The notes below the pieces were generated by a model. The model searched no databases and was not told where the DNA came from. It saw nothing but the letters and a program-made list of their open reading frames with translations. This document shows, piece by piece, positions 38,502 to 47,061 of a stretch of DNA of 64,000 bases. Location of the stretch: assembly GCA_002007745.1 (NCBI GenBank), contig CP019882.1:1860001-1924000 (forward strand), given 5' to 3'. Every line of letters begins with the position of its first letter. Positions within the stretch are counted from its first letter, which is position 1. Source of the stretch: Mycolicibacterium litorale (GTDB lineage Bacteria > Actinomycetota > Actinomycetes > Mycobacteriales > Mycobacteriaceae). The position numbers and the translations under genes are program-made.

Positions 38502-39260
38502 TCCGTTGAGCGAGTTGCGGATCGAGCACATGACCAGTGTTGAGGTCGCCGAGGCGATCTCGGCGGGGGCCCGAACGGCGATCCTTCCCTTGGGGCGATC
38601 GAACAGCACGGTCCGCACCTGCCGCTGTCCATGGACGCCGATCACGCCGATGAGCTCGCGGTGCGTATCGCTGGCCGCCTCGGTAACGCGCTGGTCCTGC
38701 CCACCGTCCGGGTCGGGTATTCGCCGCACCACCTCCGGTTTCCGGGAACGCTGTCGCTGCGCGCAACCACCTTGGAAGCCGTATGCCACGACTATTGCCG
38801 CCAATTGGCCGACCACGGGTTCGAGAGTGTCGTTCTCTTCTCTGCACACATCGGCAACTATCCCGTCATGCGATCCTTCGAAGAGCGTCTCGCTCGTGCG
38901 CTGGCACCGTTTCCGGTGATTGTCTACACCGACAGCGAAGCGATTTTGACTGCTTGGCGCGACGCTGCGGAGCAGGTAGCGAATCTCGGATCGCACGTAG
39001 GAGGCCACGCCGACGTGGCCGAGACGTCGGTATTGTTGACCCTCCACCCGGGCAAGGTGCGGGTCGAGCGTTTCGCCGCGGGATATGCGGGCGTGGTTGA
39101 CCAAGAGCTCCTCGACCGCGCGTTCGCGAGTGGCATTGATGCAGTTTCCCCTAATGGCATCCTGGGCGATCCGCATGGTGCGTCAACGTCGATCGGGGCC
39201 GCCTGCCTGGAGGCGGTCGTCTCACTCATCGCCGGATATGTCCGTGATCAGAAGATCTGA
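38488..39260 (+). pseudogene. Creatininase-family amidohydrolase, one-base frameshift
   Basis: About 257 residues if repaired. The N-terminal frame reads M-A-G-V-D-P-L-S-E-L then AISAGARTAILPLG, and fails at 38592. The rest (M-D-A-D-H-A-D-E-L to the stop at 39260) is in another frame. One extra G in the run 38592-38595 restores the metal-binding GAIEQHGPHLPLSMDADHA stretch. Other family features are SAHIGNY (usually NGHGGN) and GGHADVAETS. Creatininase-family enzymes are metal-dependent amide hydrolases; relatives include mycofactocin MftE and an archaeal formamidopyrimidine deformylase. It sits between the acyl-CoA ligase and the flavin reductase. Confidence 0.82.
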
Positions 39261-39358
39261 GGTGCAATGCAATCGGAAGCTAATGATCTCGCGTATCCGG
39301 CCGCTGACGAGTCGATGCACCTCGCGGCACCACCACTGGCCACTGCCACAGAGACGAC

Positions 39359-39883
39359 ATGATGCCAACTCTCAACTCACTACCTTCCGGCGATTCAGGT
39401 CGCGACGTGTTCACTCTGCGCAAGCTTTATGGGCGCTATCCGACCGGTGTCGCGGCCATTTGCGCGCTGCGAGATGATCGCCCACTTGGCATCGTCGCCA
39501 CATCATTCACGCCCGTTTCGATGGATCCGGCACTGGTGTCGATCTGCGTCCAACACACGTCGACGACGTGGCCACTGCTATCGGCCGGCCATCATCTCGG
39601 TGTCTCGATCATGGCATCGACGCACGAAGCGACGTGTCGGCAGATCGCCTCGAAGAACGCGGACAGATTCGCCGGCGTCCCCTGGTTCGCTACGGAATCT
39701 CAGGCGGTACTGCTGTCCGATGCCGCCGCGTGGCTGGAGTGCAAGATTTCCACAGCGATCCCAGCTGGGGATCACGACGTCGTTCTGCTAGCGGTAAAGG
39801 CAGGGGGCGTCAACGGAGACACCAAACCGCTGGTGTTTCACGACAGTCGTTTCCGGGTGCTGGCCCTGGGTGTCGACTCGTGA
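39359..39883 (+). CDS. Flavin reductase-like protein (HpaC/DIM6 family)
   Basis: A 174-residue split-barrel flavin-binding protein: FTLRKLYGRYPTGVAAI at the N-terminus, the conserved GIVATSFTPVSMDPALVSI loop and the late AAWLECKI segment. It resembles the small NADH:FMN reductases that feed two-component monooxygenases, here presumably the LLM enzyme at 33671. It starts at ATG 39359 or 39362, 98 bp after the creatininase, and its stop overlaps the GTG of the RibBA-like gene. Confidence 0.86.
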   Translation: MMPTLNSLPSGDSGRDVFTLRKLYGRYPTGVAAICALRDDRPLGIVATSFTPVSMDPALVSICVQHTSTTWPLLSAGHHLGVSIMASTHEATCRQIASKNADRFAGVPWFATESQAVLLSDAAAWLECKISTAIPAGDHDVVLLAVKAGGVNGDTKPLVFHDSRFRVLALGVDS

Positions 39884-41019
39884 CCGGCCAATTCTGCGCG
39901 AGGAGAAGGGCGATCGAGCGGGCCGCGAGTGCGATGTTCGATGGCCGACCGGTGCTGGTGGCAAACGGTACTGGTACCCGACTGACAGCTGAGGTGGTGA
40001 TCGCCGGTGAGCGAGCGACGCCGCACTGGACAGCCTGGTTGGTACGGTTCTCGTCCGGGCTGCTGTGCGCACCGATGACCACCTGGAGAGCTGAGCAGCT
40101 CAACCTGCCCGCGATGGTGGATGACGATGAGCGGGGTTCTCAATCGGTGCCATTCGGCGTGGCGGTTGATGCTGCCCGGGGTGTCACCACCGGAATCAGC
40201 GCGGCGGACCGGGCCCGAACGGCGCACGTCCTGGCGTCTGCCGAATCCGGGCCGGACGACTTGGTGCGGCCGGGCCACGTGCTGCCGATCAGGACCACTC
40301 ACGGGGGAGTTCTGCAGTCGGCTCGGGGGAGTGAAGCGGCAGTGGAACTCTGCGCCATCGGCGGAATGCAGCCGGTCGCCCTAATGGCTGCTCTCGTGGA
40401 CGACGACGGCGAAGTCCTTCGGGGGCGCGACAACGTTGCAGCATTCGCTGACGTGCACGGCCTGGAGACGGTGCTAGTCGAGGACCTGGTGCACTACCGC
40501 CTCTTCCACGGGGACGGCCGCTGCGGGCGGATGCGGGTGGTACGAACACGGGAGGTCGGTCCCGCTACCGCACGCGTGCACGCGGTCGATTTCGAGGATC
40601 AGCTGACTGGAGGTTGGCATACGGCATATGTCGGGAGCCTGACCGATGGTTCGACTCCCACGGTGTATGTCCTCGGTGAATGTTCGCACGGGGAGCCGAT
40701 GTTCACTCCCGAGTGCACTTGTGACGTTGAGATCCAAGCCTGCCGGCAGCGGCTCGCCGCCGGTGACGGCATCATCGTCTATCTACGTCGTGACCGCGGG
40801 TTGGCGTCCCATCTCGATGCGCACCAAGACCAAATCACGCGGGGGCGCCTGGCCTCGATCCTCGCCCAGCTCGGTTTGCCGCGGGTTATCCGCGGTACGT
40901 CCTCGAGTGCGCACCATTTGAGCGGCATGTGTGATGTGACGGTGGCGTCGCCCAAGAAGGAATACGCATCGCGGGCCTTTGCTGGCAGATCGGCGGCTGC
41001 GGCGGCACCTACCGCGTAG
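39880..41019 (+). CDS. Divergent RibBA-like fusion (DHBP synthase and GTP cyclohydrolase II domains) with altered active sites
   Basis: A 379-residue homologue of the bifunctional riboflavin enzyme RibBA. In the RibB-like half the fold signals are clear (SSGLLCAPMT, GVTTGISAADRARTA, LVRPGHVLPIRTTHGGVL, ADVHGLETV). However, the catalytic acidic loop, normally a DDEDRENEGD-type sequence, reads V-A-N-G-T-G-T-R-L-T-A-E. In the RibA-like half the three zinc cysteines remain (GECSHGE, then ECTCDVEI), while the YMRxxEGRGIGL loop has become YLRRDRGLASHLD and the C-terminus is short. GTG at 39880 overlaps the flavin reductase stop. It probably does not make riboflavin in the usual way; its role in this operon is unknown. 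Confidence 0.83.
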   Translation: MTGQFCARRRAIERAASAMFDGRPVLVANGTGTRLTAEVVIAGERATPHWTAWLVRFSSGLLCAPMTTWRAEQLNLPAMVDDDERGSQSVPFGVAVDAARGVTTGISAADRARTAHVLASAESGPDDLVRPGHVLPIRTTHGGVLQSARGSEAAVELCAIGGMQPVALMAALVDDDGEVLRGRDNVAAFADVHGLETVLVEDLVHYRLFHGDGRCGRMRVVRTREVGPATARVHAVDFEDQLTGGWHTAYVGSLTDGSTPTVYVLGECSHGEPMFTPECTCDVEIQACRQRLAAGDGIIVYLRRDRGLASHLDAHQDQITRGRLASILAQLGLPRVIRGTSSSAHHLSGMCDVTVASPKKEYASRAFAGRSAAAAAPTA

Positions 41020-41103
41020 CCGGGCGTACCGGGGCAACCAGACCGCGCGATCGAACGTGCCCACAGGCGGATCTGGGTTTGCGCTACAGCGAGGCGAGAT
41101 TCG

Positions 41104-41121
41104 GGACCAATATGATGGTCC
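41104..41121. promoter_or_regulatory. Probable GntR autoregulatory operator
   Basis: GGACCA-ATATGA-TGGTCC has perfect 6-base arms and ends one base before the ATG at 41123. GntR/FCD regulators commonly bind TGGTC/GACCA-type dyads, so this is a good candidate for its own operator. Confidence 0.5.
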
Positions 41122-41122
41122 G

Positions 41123-41848
41123 ATGCCGTTGGAGACGACGCGTCGCATCAGTGTGATTGGGGATGCCGCGACCCAATTGGAGCGCATGATCACCAGCGGT
41201 GAGTGGCCGGTGGGGACGCGGATACCTCCCGAAGCTGAGTTGACGAAGGAACTCGGTGTCGGGCGCAATTCCTTGCGCGAGGCAATCCGCGCGTTGGTGC
41301 ACATGGGTCTTTTGCAGACCCGTCAGGGCGACGGAACCTACGTCCGGGCTAGCAGCGGGCTCAGTGTGGCCCTAGAGCGTTACGCGCGGCAGGCAGATGT
41401 GTATTTCGTACTGGAGACGCGCCGAGGGCTCGAGCGCGAGGCAGCTCGATTAGCGGCAAGTCGCAGGACCGACGCGGATCTGGCCGCCCTGGAGTCCGCG
41501 ATAGCCCGACAACGGCAAGCGATCAAGGCCGAGGACGAAGACTCGCTCATCGATGCCGATATCCAGTTCCACCGAGCGGTGATCTCAGCGGCTCATAACC
41601 CGGTGATGGTGGATTTGTTGAGCCATCTCGGCAGCGGACACGACACAACTGTGCGTGCGGTCGTGGAAAGTGCAACGGCTCAAACAGATTCGCGCGGGCT
41701 GCGAGTGCATGTCAACCTGGTCCGGGCGATTCGGTCGGGCAATCCTCAGGCGGCGGCGAAAGCAGCCGACGAGCTGCTGGACTGGACTACCGCGGCGTTG
41801 GCCGCCCGGCACCACATGGAGCCAGAAGGCGGAGGTGCAGGGGCCTGA
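41123..41848 (+). CDS. GntR-family regulator (FadR/FCD subfamily)
   Basis: A 241-residue regulator. The N-terminal winged helix is at about residues 10-75 (LERMITSGEWPVGTRIPPE, then LGVGRNSLREAIRAL and LLQTRQGDGTYV). An all-helical FCD ligand domain follows (FVLETRRGLEREAARLA; the metal-ligand-type ADIQFHRAVISAAHNPVM). It ends the plus-strand catabolic operon and probably senses a pathway intermediate. The open frame extends upstream, but ATG 41123 gives the family N-terminus and follows a palindrome. Confidence 0.88.
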   Translation: MPLETTRRISVIGDAATQLERMITSGEWPVGTRIPPEAELTKELGVGRNSLREAIRALVHMGLLQTRQGDGTYVRASSGLSVALERYARQADVYFVLETRRGLEREAARLAASRRTDADLAALESAIARQRQAIKAEDEDSLIDADIQFHRAVISAAHNPVMVDLLSHLGSGHDTTVRAVVESATAQTDSRGLRVHVNLVRAIRSGNPQAAAKAADELLDWTTAALAARHHMEPEGGGAGA

Positions 41849-41858
41849 GGCGTCCTCG

Positions 41859-42539
41859 TCAGCCGGCGTAGCCGTGTGGGAGGTCTGTATCGGTCACAGA
41901 GGCGACCGATGTCGCGGTGTCACGCAGGTACCCCCGGTGGCGACCATAATCTTCGAGTAGCGCGCGTAAAGCCTTACGGCCGCGGTGTAGGCGCGACATC
42001 ACAGTGCCGAGCGGCATCCCCGTGATCCTCGCGATGTCTTTGTAGGGCAACCCTTCGATGTCGGCCAGGTAGACGACCTCTCGTTGGTGGCAGTCGATAC
42101 GGCGCCACGCGTCTGCAACTTCGTACTCGGCGACCCGTCCGATGGCGATAGTCTCCGCGGAGCACGTCCCCGGCACTCCGTCTCCAGCCTCGCGCCACAT
42201 CTGCGCGTCGGTGAACTCATCGGTCGGCCATTCCTCAGGTCGGCGGCTGCGGAATCGGTACATGGTGATCCACGTGTTGGATTGGATCCGGTGAAGCCAC
42301 GCGCGCATGTTGGTGCCAGGCTGAAAGCTTGCGTAGCCGCGAAAGGCTCGGAGCATGGTCTCCTGCATCAAATCCTCTGCATCAGCGTGGGTTGGAGTCA
42401 GCGTCCTTGCTTTATGGATCAGTTCGCGTGCAAAGGGCATCGCCTCGTAGAGGAAGCGGTTGGTGAGTTCATCACCACCGGAACAAATTTCGGCGGACTC
42501 ATGGTCGTCGTTTCGTGCGCCCGGCTGAGCGATTGTCAT
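41859..42539 (-). CDS. ECF sigma factor, SigH-like
   Basis: A 226-residue extracytoplasmic-function sigma factor. Region 2 is seen in HADAEDLMQETMLRAFRGY and NMRAWLHRIQSNTWI; region 4 in REVVYLADIEGLPYKDIARI and GTVMSRLHRGRKALRALL. These closely resemble mycobacterial SigH, the redox and heat-stress sigma factor. AAGGAG precedes ATG 42539. SigH is normally followed by its zinc anti-sigma factor RshA; here the downstream gene is the convergent GntR gene and no HxxxCxxC anti-sigma gene is visible. Confidence 0.88.
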   Translation of the reverse strand: MTIAQPGARNDDHESAEICSGGDELTNRFLYEAMPFARELIHKARTLTPTHADAEDLMQETMLRAFRGYASFQPGTNMRAWLHRIQSNTWITMYRFRSRRPEEWPTDEFTDAQMWREAGDGVPGTCSAETIAIGRVAEYEVADAWRRIDCHQREVVYLADIEGLPYKDIARITGMPLGTVMSRLHRGRKALRALLEDYGRHRGYLRDTATSVASVTDTDLPHGYAG

Positions 42540-42793
42540 GGTCGACTCCTTGTCCTGCGTTTCGTGGAAGCAGCGGCGAAGCGTGCCATCGGCGACAATT
42601 TGCGCGCACACCTGGCTATGTGGGTGTGCTGAGGGATGACGCCCGGGAGGGATGCGGCCGCAACTTCACCGGTAGGCATATTGTGCCAAACATGGGATGT
42701 TTATGGGGATGCTCCCCTTGTGGCCTGCACTACTTGATGAACGGCCGCGAGCGTCCGCGCCTCTCCCCGCATGGCGAGGGGGCGTATCGCCGC
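42540..42793. other. Intergenic stretch upstream of the sigma factor
   Basis: Together with 43001-43093 and the small reading frame at 42794-43000, this makes a 554-base stretch without a confidently assigned gene. It must hold the promoter of the sigma gene, but I found no clear SigH-type GGAAT/GTT promoter pair. I see no RNA gene or terminator here. Confidence 0.3.
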
Positions 42794-43000
42794 TTAGTGG
42801 CTGTGCTCGAATAGCGCCGATGTGTGGAGCAACGAGCCGTCGACGACATACGCGCGGCATGCGAAGTGGTCTTGCAGCGTTGACCCGACTTGGGTCGGCG
42901 CGTTCACTACCCCGGTGACCTGCAACACGGCGACGCGCGACGTGTCGACCCCCTGCAGAGGCTCTTCGAGGGTCAGCGGGAACAAGTGTCTCTTCAGCAC
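42794..43000 (-). CDS. Possible small protein, unrecognised
   Basis: A 68-codon frame from GTG 43000 reads protein-like: V-L-K-R-H-L-F-P-L-T-L-E-E-P-L-Q-G-V, then VAVLQVTGVVNAPTQVG, ending SLLHTSALFEHSH. It lies between the L,D-transpeptidase and sigma-factor genes on the same strand. The regular hydrophobic pattern and sensible composition favour real coding, but there is no good ribosome site and I do not recognise a family. It could also be the remnant of a longer gene. Confidence 0.35.
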   Translation of the reverse strand: MLKRHLFPLTLEEPLQGVDTSRVAVLQVTGVVNAPTQVGSTLQDHFACRAYVVDGSLLHTSALFEHSH

Positions 43001-43093
43001 CTCAGATTGACATCGACCTCTTGCCTGACAAGTCGGCGCCGACTCCGACGGTCATCGTGGCGGTTATCTTCTGTCACATTCCGGCCGCGGGGA

Positions 43094-44359
43094 TCATGCC
43101 AGGGCGCTGCCCTGCAACCACTGCGGCCACGGCACGCTCCAGTCGCCGTTTTGCCATAGCTCAAGGGGCGCACCACCGGTGTTGCGGATTTCCACAACGT
43201 CCCCAGGCTGAGAGAAATCGTAGAACCAGCGGGCGTTCTCGGCGCTGAGGTTCAAGCAACCGTGCGAGACGTTGGTGTTGCCCTGGGCCCATACGGTGTC
43301 TTCCAGTTGATGAAGATAGATGCCGTCGGTGCTGATCCGGGTGGCGTAGTAGATCGTTTCGCGGTACCCGAGGCGCGAATTGATCGGCAGCCCGTAGGTC
43401 GACGAATCCATGATCACCGGGTTGGCTTTGTCCATCACGGTGTAAACCCCGGGTTGAGTCCAGAAGCTGATGGTGCGTCCGTTGACCGTTTCGCTACCAC
43501 CCATGCCCATCGATGTGGGCATGGTGCGCAGCGGTATCCCGTTCTCGTACACAGTGACTTGTTTTGTGTGGTCATCGGCGATCGACACGTGCGCGTCACC
43601 GATACGGAAACGGACGCTCTGGTCGGCTTGCCCGTAGAGTCCCTCGCCGAGGCGGACGCCGTAGACGTTGGCCGCGACGGTCACCTCAGTGCCAGGAGTG
43701 TAGTACTGCTGAGGACGCCAGTGCACCGTCTGGTCGTCGATCCAATTCCAGGCGCCGATTGTGGGCGGATTGGTGGTGACTCGCAGGGCGCGTTGTGCGG
43801 TGGCGCGGTCGGTTACGGCGTCGTCGAACCGTGCGACAACAACGGTCCCGACACCGTAAACCCCGCCGTCGACCAATTCGTCGTTTCCCGTGGTGGTCAT
43901 TCGGACTGCGGCCTGATTGCCGGGCACGAGGGTGCTGAATGTTGAGGTCACTGTGCGGTCGACTGCGTCGGTCCCGCGGCCGGCGGCGGTCACAGTGTAG
44001 GTCCGGCCGTATCCAAGCGGCACCGTCGGTTTCCATACGGAGTCGTCCGGTGCCATCACGCCCTCAACCGTCCTGCCATCCTCATTGACCATATCGACCG
44101 TGAGCAGGGTGCCGTTGGTCGCCGAGACAGACACTGCTGCAAGTGGATCGACATCGAGCGTGTCTGGCCCCGGTGAGATGGCGAGCGCGACAGGCTTTCT
44201 CGGTGCTGGTGTGGTTTGGGCCGAGGGCGGCGCCGTGTGGGCTCCGGACCTGCAACCGCCGGGAGGGCAGCCCGACGGCCGGGAGGCCGAGGCCACCACG
44301 GTTATCAGCACCGCAAGGCCTGCTGCAGTGGAAGCGAACCGCCGAAGGACGGCGGGCAT
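43094..44359 (-). CDS. L,D-transpeptidase (YkuD domain, Ig-like N-terminal domains)
   Basis: A 421-residue exported cell-wall cross-linking enzyme that makes 3-3 peptidoglycan links and is the carbapenem target in mycobacteria. It has an N-terminal signal or anchor (GLAVLITVVASAS), a Pro/Thr linker, and two Ig-like domains (about residues 55-250) as in LdtMt2. The YkuD catalytic domain follows, with histidine in GIYLHQLED and the nucleophile in the NTNVSHGCLNLS motif. The length and layout match the mycobacterial Ldt paralogues. It is divergent from the P-type ATPase at 44572, with a CTAC/GTAG palindrome in between that may be a BlaI site. Confidence 0.9.
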   Translation of the reverse strand: MPAVLRRFASTAAGLAVLITVVASASRPSGCPPGGCRSGAHTAPPSAQTTPAPRKPVALAISPGPDTLDVDPLAAVSVSATNGTLLTVDMVNEDGRTVEGVMAPDDSVWKPTVPLGYGRTYTVTAAGRGTDAVDRTVTSTFSTLVPGNQAAVRMTTTGNDELVDGGVYGVGTVVVARFDDAVTDRATAQRALRVTTNPPTIGAWNWIDDQTVHWRPQQYYTPGTEVTVAANVYGVRLGEGLYGQADQSVRFRIGDAHVSIADDHTKQVTVYENGIPLRTMPTSMGMGGSETVNGRTISFWTQPGVYTVMDKANPVIMDSSTYGLPINSRLGYRETIYYATRISTDGIYLHQLEDTVWAQGNTNVSHGCLNLSAENARWFYDFSQPGDVVEIRNTGGAPLELWQNGDWSVPWPQWLQGSALA

Positions 44360-44396
44360 GGCATCATCTCCGTGCTGGGGTGGACTTTCGGCTAAT

Positions 44397-44417
44397 CTAC
44401 GTATCTACACAGTAGAT
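44397..44417. promoter_or_regulatory. Candidate BlaI-type operator between Ldt and P-type ATPase genes
   Basis: ATCTAC-ACA-GTAGAT (44403-44417) is a perfect 15-bp dyad built from CTAC/GTAG, immediately preceded by CTACGTA at 44397-44403. BlaI/MecI repressors are known to bind TAC/GTA-type dyads, and a BlaI gene lies 3.6 kb away. CTACGTA is repeated upstream of the NlpC/P60 gene at 48551. It would control both divergent genes. Confidence 0.45.
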
Positions 44418-44571
44418 GTCGACCGGGCGGGGTTGCGCTCCCGCTTCTTCGTCAAATCTTTATCGAATACATGCATCGCCCATACCTGCAGCAGGAAGAT
44501 TGAGGCTCAATGCAGGTGGTGCCCGCATAGCAGCCAACCGCACGAGCAGTCGCAGTTCGGGAGAGGATTCA

Positions 44572-46929
44572 ATGACCACCACCACAACAGTGCTCGATGT
44601 CCACGGGTTGCACTGGGCGACGTCGGGATCGGTGGTGGAATCGACCCTCATGCGTCGACCGGGCGTGTCGGCGGTGCACCCCAATGCCGTCAATCAGACC
44701 GCGACCGTGATCTTCGACCCGACCGTGACGTCCGTGGCTGAGCTGGCGAAGTGGATCCAGGACTGCGGCTTTCACTGTGCTGGTCGCTCGGTGCCCGACC
44801 ATCTCTGCGAGCCGATGGAGGAGCCCTCCGCCACTTCCCAACATGGTGCAGGCGGTGAATCGGCGCATCAAGTGCACCACGGCGGGCCGCAACGGGCTCC
44901 ACAGGACGTGATGGGCCACGGTGGCCATGGCGACATGTCGATGGATGCGATGGTGCACGACATGCGCAACCGATTTCTGGTGGCCCTGGTGCTGTCGATC
45001 CCGATCATGCTGTGGTCGCCGATGGGCCGTGACATGTTCGGCTTCACGGTGCCGGCTCCGTTCGGGTTGCGCGACGACGTATTCACCTTGCTGTTGAGCC
45101 TGCCGGTGGTGTTCTACTCGGCGTGGATCTTCTTCGACGGCGCCTGGCGCGCGCTGCGGGCGCGAACCCTGGACATGATGGTTCTGGTCGCTGTTGCGGT
45201 GGGCGCGGGGTGGCTCTACAGCGTCGCGATCACCCTGACCGGTGGCGGTGAGGTCTTCTACGAAGCGGCCTCGGTGCTGACCACCTTCGTGCTGTTGGGG
45301 CATTGGTTCGAGATGCGCGCCCGCGGTGGGGCGAACGAGGCCATCCGCACCCTGCTCGAACTCGCCCCGCCGATGGCTGTTGTGGTCCGCGGCGACGAGT
45401 TGATAGAAGTGCCCACCGCCGAGGTCGTTGCCGGCGACCTAATGCTGATCCGGCCCGGCGCCAAGATCCCGGTCGACGGCACGGTCGAAGAGGGCAACTC
45501 CGAGGTTGATGAGTCGATGATCACCGGAGAGAGTCTGCCAGTGTCGAAAGCCCTCGGCGACAGCGTAATCGGGGCCTCGATCAACACCACGGGAACATTG
45601 CGGGTGCGGGCTACCAAGATCGGCTCGGACACCGTGTTGGCTCAGATCGTGGCCATGGTGCAGGAGGCCCAGAACTCGAAGGCACCCGGGCAACGGTTAG
45701 CTGATCGGGCCGCGTTCTGGCTGGTGTTGGTGGCGCTCATCGGCGGTACCGTCACGTTCTTGGTGTGGTGGGCCGTCGGGGCAGGAGTTCAGAGTGCGTT
45801 GCTGTTCGCCATCACCGTCGTGGTCATCACCTGTCCGGACGCTCTCGGCTTGGCCACGCCGACCGCGATCATGGTGGGGACCGGGCTGGGGGCCAAGCGG
45901 GGCGTGTTGTTCAAGAATGCCACCGCCCTGGAGACCTCGGCGCGCATCGACACCGTCGTGATGGACAAGACCGGAACCCTGACCAAGGGAGAACCCGAAG
46001 TCACCGACGTTGTCGTTGCGGGAGTAAGCGAGAACGAGCTGCTGGCAATAGTTTCTGCGGTGGAGGCACGATCCGAGCACCCGTTGGCAGGTGCAATTGT
46101 GCGTTACGCCCGCGACCGAGCGAGCGGCGCTGCCGATCTGACGGACTTCCGCAACGTGCCGGGGCGTGGGGCCACTGCCACCGTGGACGGACGTCGGGTT
46201 GTTGTCGGAAACCGCAAGTTGATGCTCGAGGAGGCGGTCGATTTTCCCGCGGAGTTGATGAGCCACCGCGACGTGTTCGCGTCTGGCGGGCGCACCGCTG
46301 TCCTGGTGGCGGTCGACGGGCGCGGGGTCGGCGTGGTCGCGCTGGCCGACGCCGCACGGGCAACCTCAGCCGAAGCGGTTCGCGCATTGCATGACCTAGA
46401 TGTGCGGGTCGTCATGCTCAGCGGGGATAACCAAGCCACTGCTGCCCGGATCGCTGAGCAACTCGGCATCGACACCGTCATCGCCGAAGTGTTGCCGGCG
46501 GACAAGGCCGCCAAGATCGTGGACTTGCAGGGACGGGGCGCCAAGGCTGCCATGGTGGGTGACGGCGTCAACGATGCACCGGCGCTCGCCCAGGCCGACC
46601 TTGGGGTGGCGATCGGAGCGGGCACCGATGTCGCGATCGAGACGGCCGACGTGGTGCTGATGCGTTCCGACCCGCTGGACGTGCCCATTGCGTTGCGGAT
46701 CGGGCGGGGGACATTGCACAAGATGCGCCAGAACCTCGGCTGGGCAGTGGGCTACAACGTGATTGCGTTGCCGATCGCGGCCGGCGTCTTCGAGCCTGCA
46801 TTCGGTTTGGTACTCCGCCCCGAGATCGCTGCATTGTCGATGTCGGGGTCCAGCCTGATCGTGGCCATCAACGCACTCATGCTCAAACGACTCAAGCTCC
46901 CCTCACCACCGGCACCGAACCCGTCCTGA
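44572..46929 (+). CDS. Heavy-metal P1B-type ATPase with CPD metal-site motif
   Basis: A 785-residue metal-exporting P-type ATPase. The phosphorylated aspartate is D465 (MDKTGTLT). The TGES loop ([12 protein letters not shown]) and the ATP-site [15 protein letters not shown] are intact. The transmembrane metal motif is C421-P422-D423 ([12 protein letters not shown]), where copper exporters have CPC or CPH. The N-terminal metal-binding fold lacks the CxxC pair (HGLHWATSG). It is followed by a His/Met-rich stretch ([23 protein letters not shown]), as in CopB-like pumps. The last helix has MSGSS. GAGAGGA precedes ATG 44572. Copper is the best guess for the metal. Confidence 0.88.
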   Translation: MTTTTTVLDVHGLHWATSGSVVESTLMRRPGVSAVHPNAVNQTATVIFDPTVTSVAELAKWIQDCGFHCAGRSVPDHLCEPMEEPSATSQHGAGGESAHQVHHGGPQRAPQDVMGHGGHGDMSMDAMVHDMRNRFLVALVLSIPIMLWSPMGRDMFGFTVPAPFGLRDDVFTLLLSLPVVFYSAWIFFDGAWRALRARTLDMMVLVAVAVGAGWLYSVAITLTGGGEVFYEAASVLTTFVLLGHWFEMRARGGANEAIRTLLELAPPMAVVVRGDELIEVPTAEVVAGDLMLIRPGAKIPVDGTVEEGNSEVDESMITGESLPVSKALGDSVIGASINTTGTLRVRATKIGSDTVLAQIVAMVQEAQNSKAPGQRLADRAAFWLVLVALIGGTVTFLVWWAVGAGVQSALLFAITVVVITCPDALGLATPTAIMVGTGLGAKRGVLFKNATALETSARIDTVVMDKTGTLTKGEPEVTDVVVAGVSENELLAIVSAVEARSEHPLAGAIVRYARDRASGAADLTDFRNVPGRGATATVDGRRVVVGNRKLMLEEAVDFPAELMSHRDVFASGGRTAVLVAVDGRGVGVVALADAARATSAEAVRALHDLDVRVVMLSGDNQATAARIAEQLGIDTVIAEVLPADKAAKIVDLQGRGAKAAMVGDGVNDAPALAQADLGVAIGAGTDVAIETADVVLMRSDPLDVPIALRIGRGTLHKMRQNLGWAVGYNVIALPIAAGVFEPAFGLVLRPEIAALSMSGSSLIVAINALMLKRLKLPSPPAPNPS

Positions 46930-47061
46930 TCTCACCTCATCGAGCGCTGCGTCCGCTCGTGAACTCGCCCGCCGTCCCGTTAGCATGGGCGATAGGGCTA
47001 AAGCGGAGAATCACCACAGTCTTTGCTCTCGCCGCAGGGCCGAGGAAGGAGTAGCGCCCAG

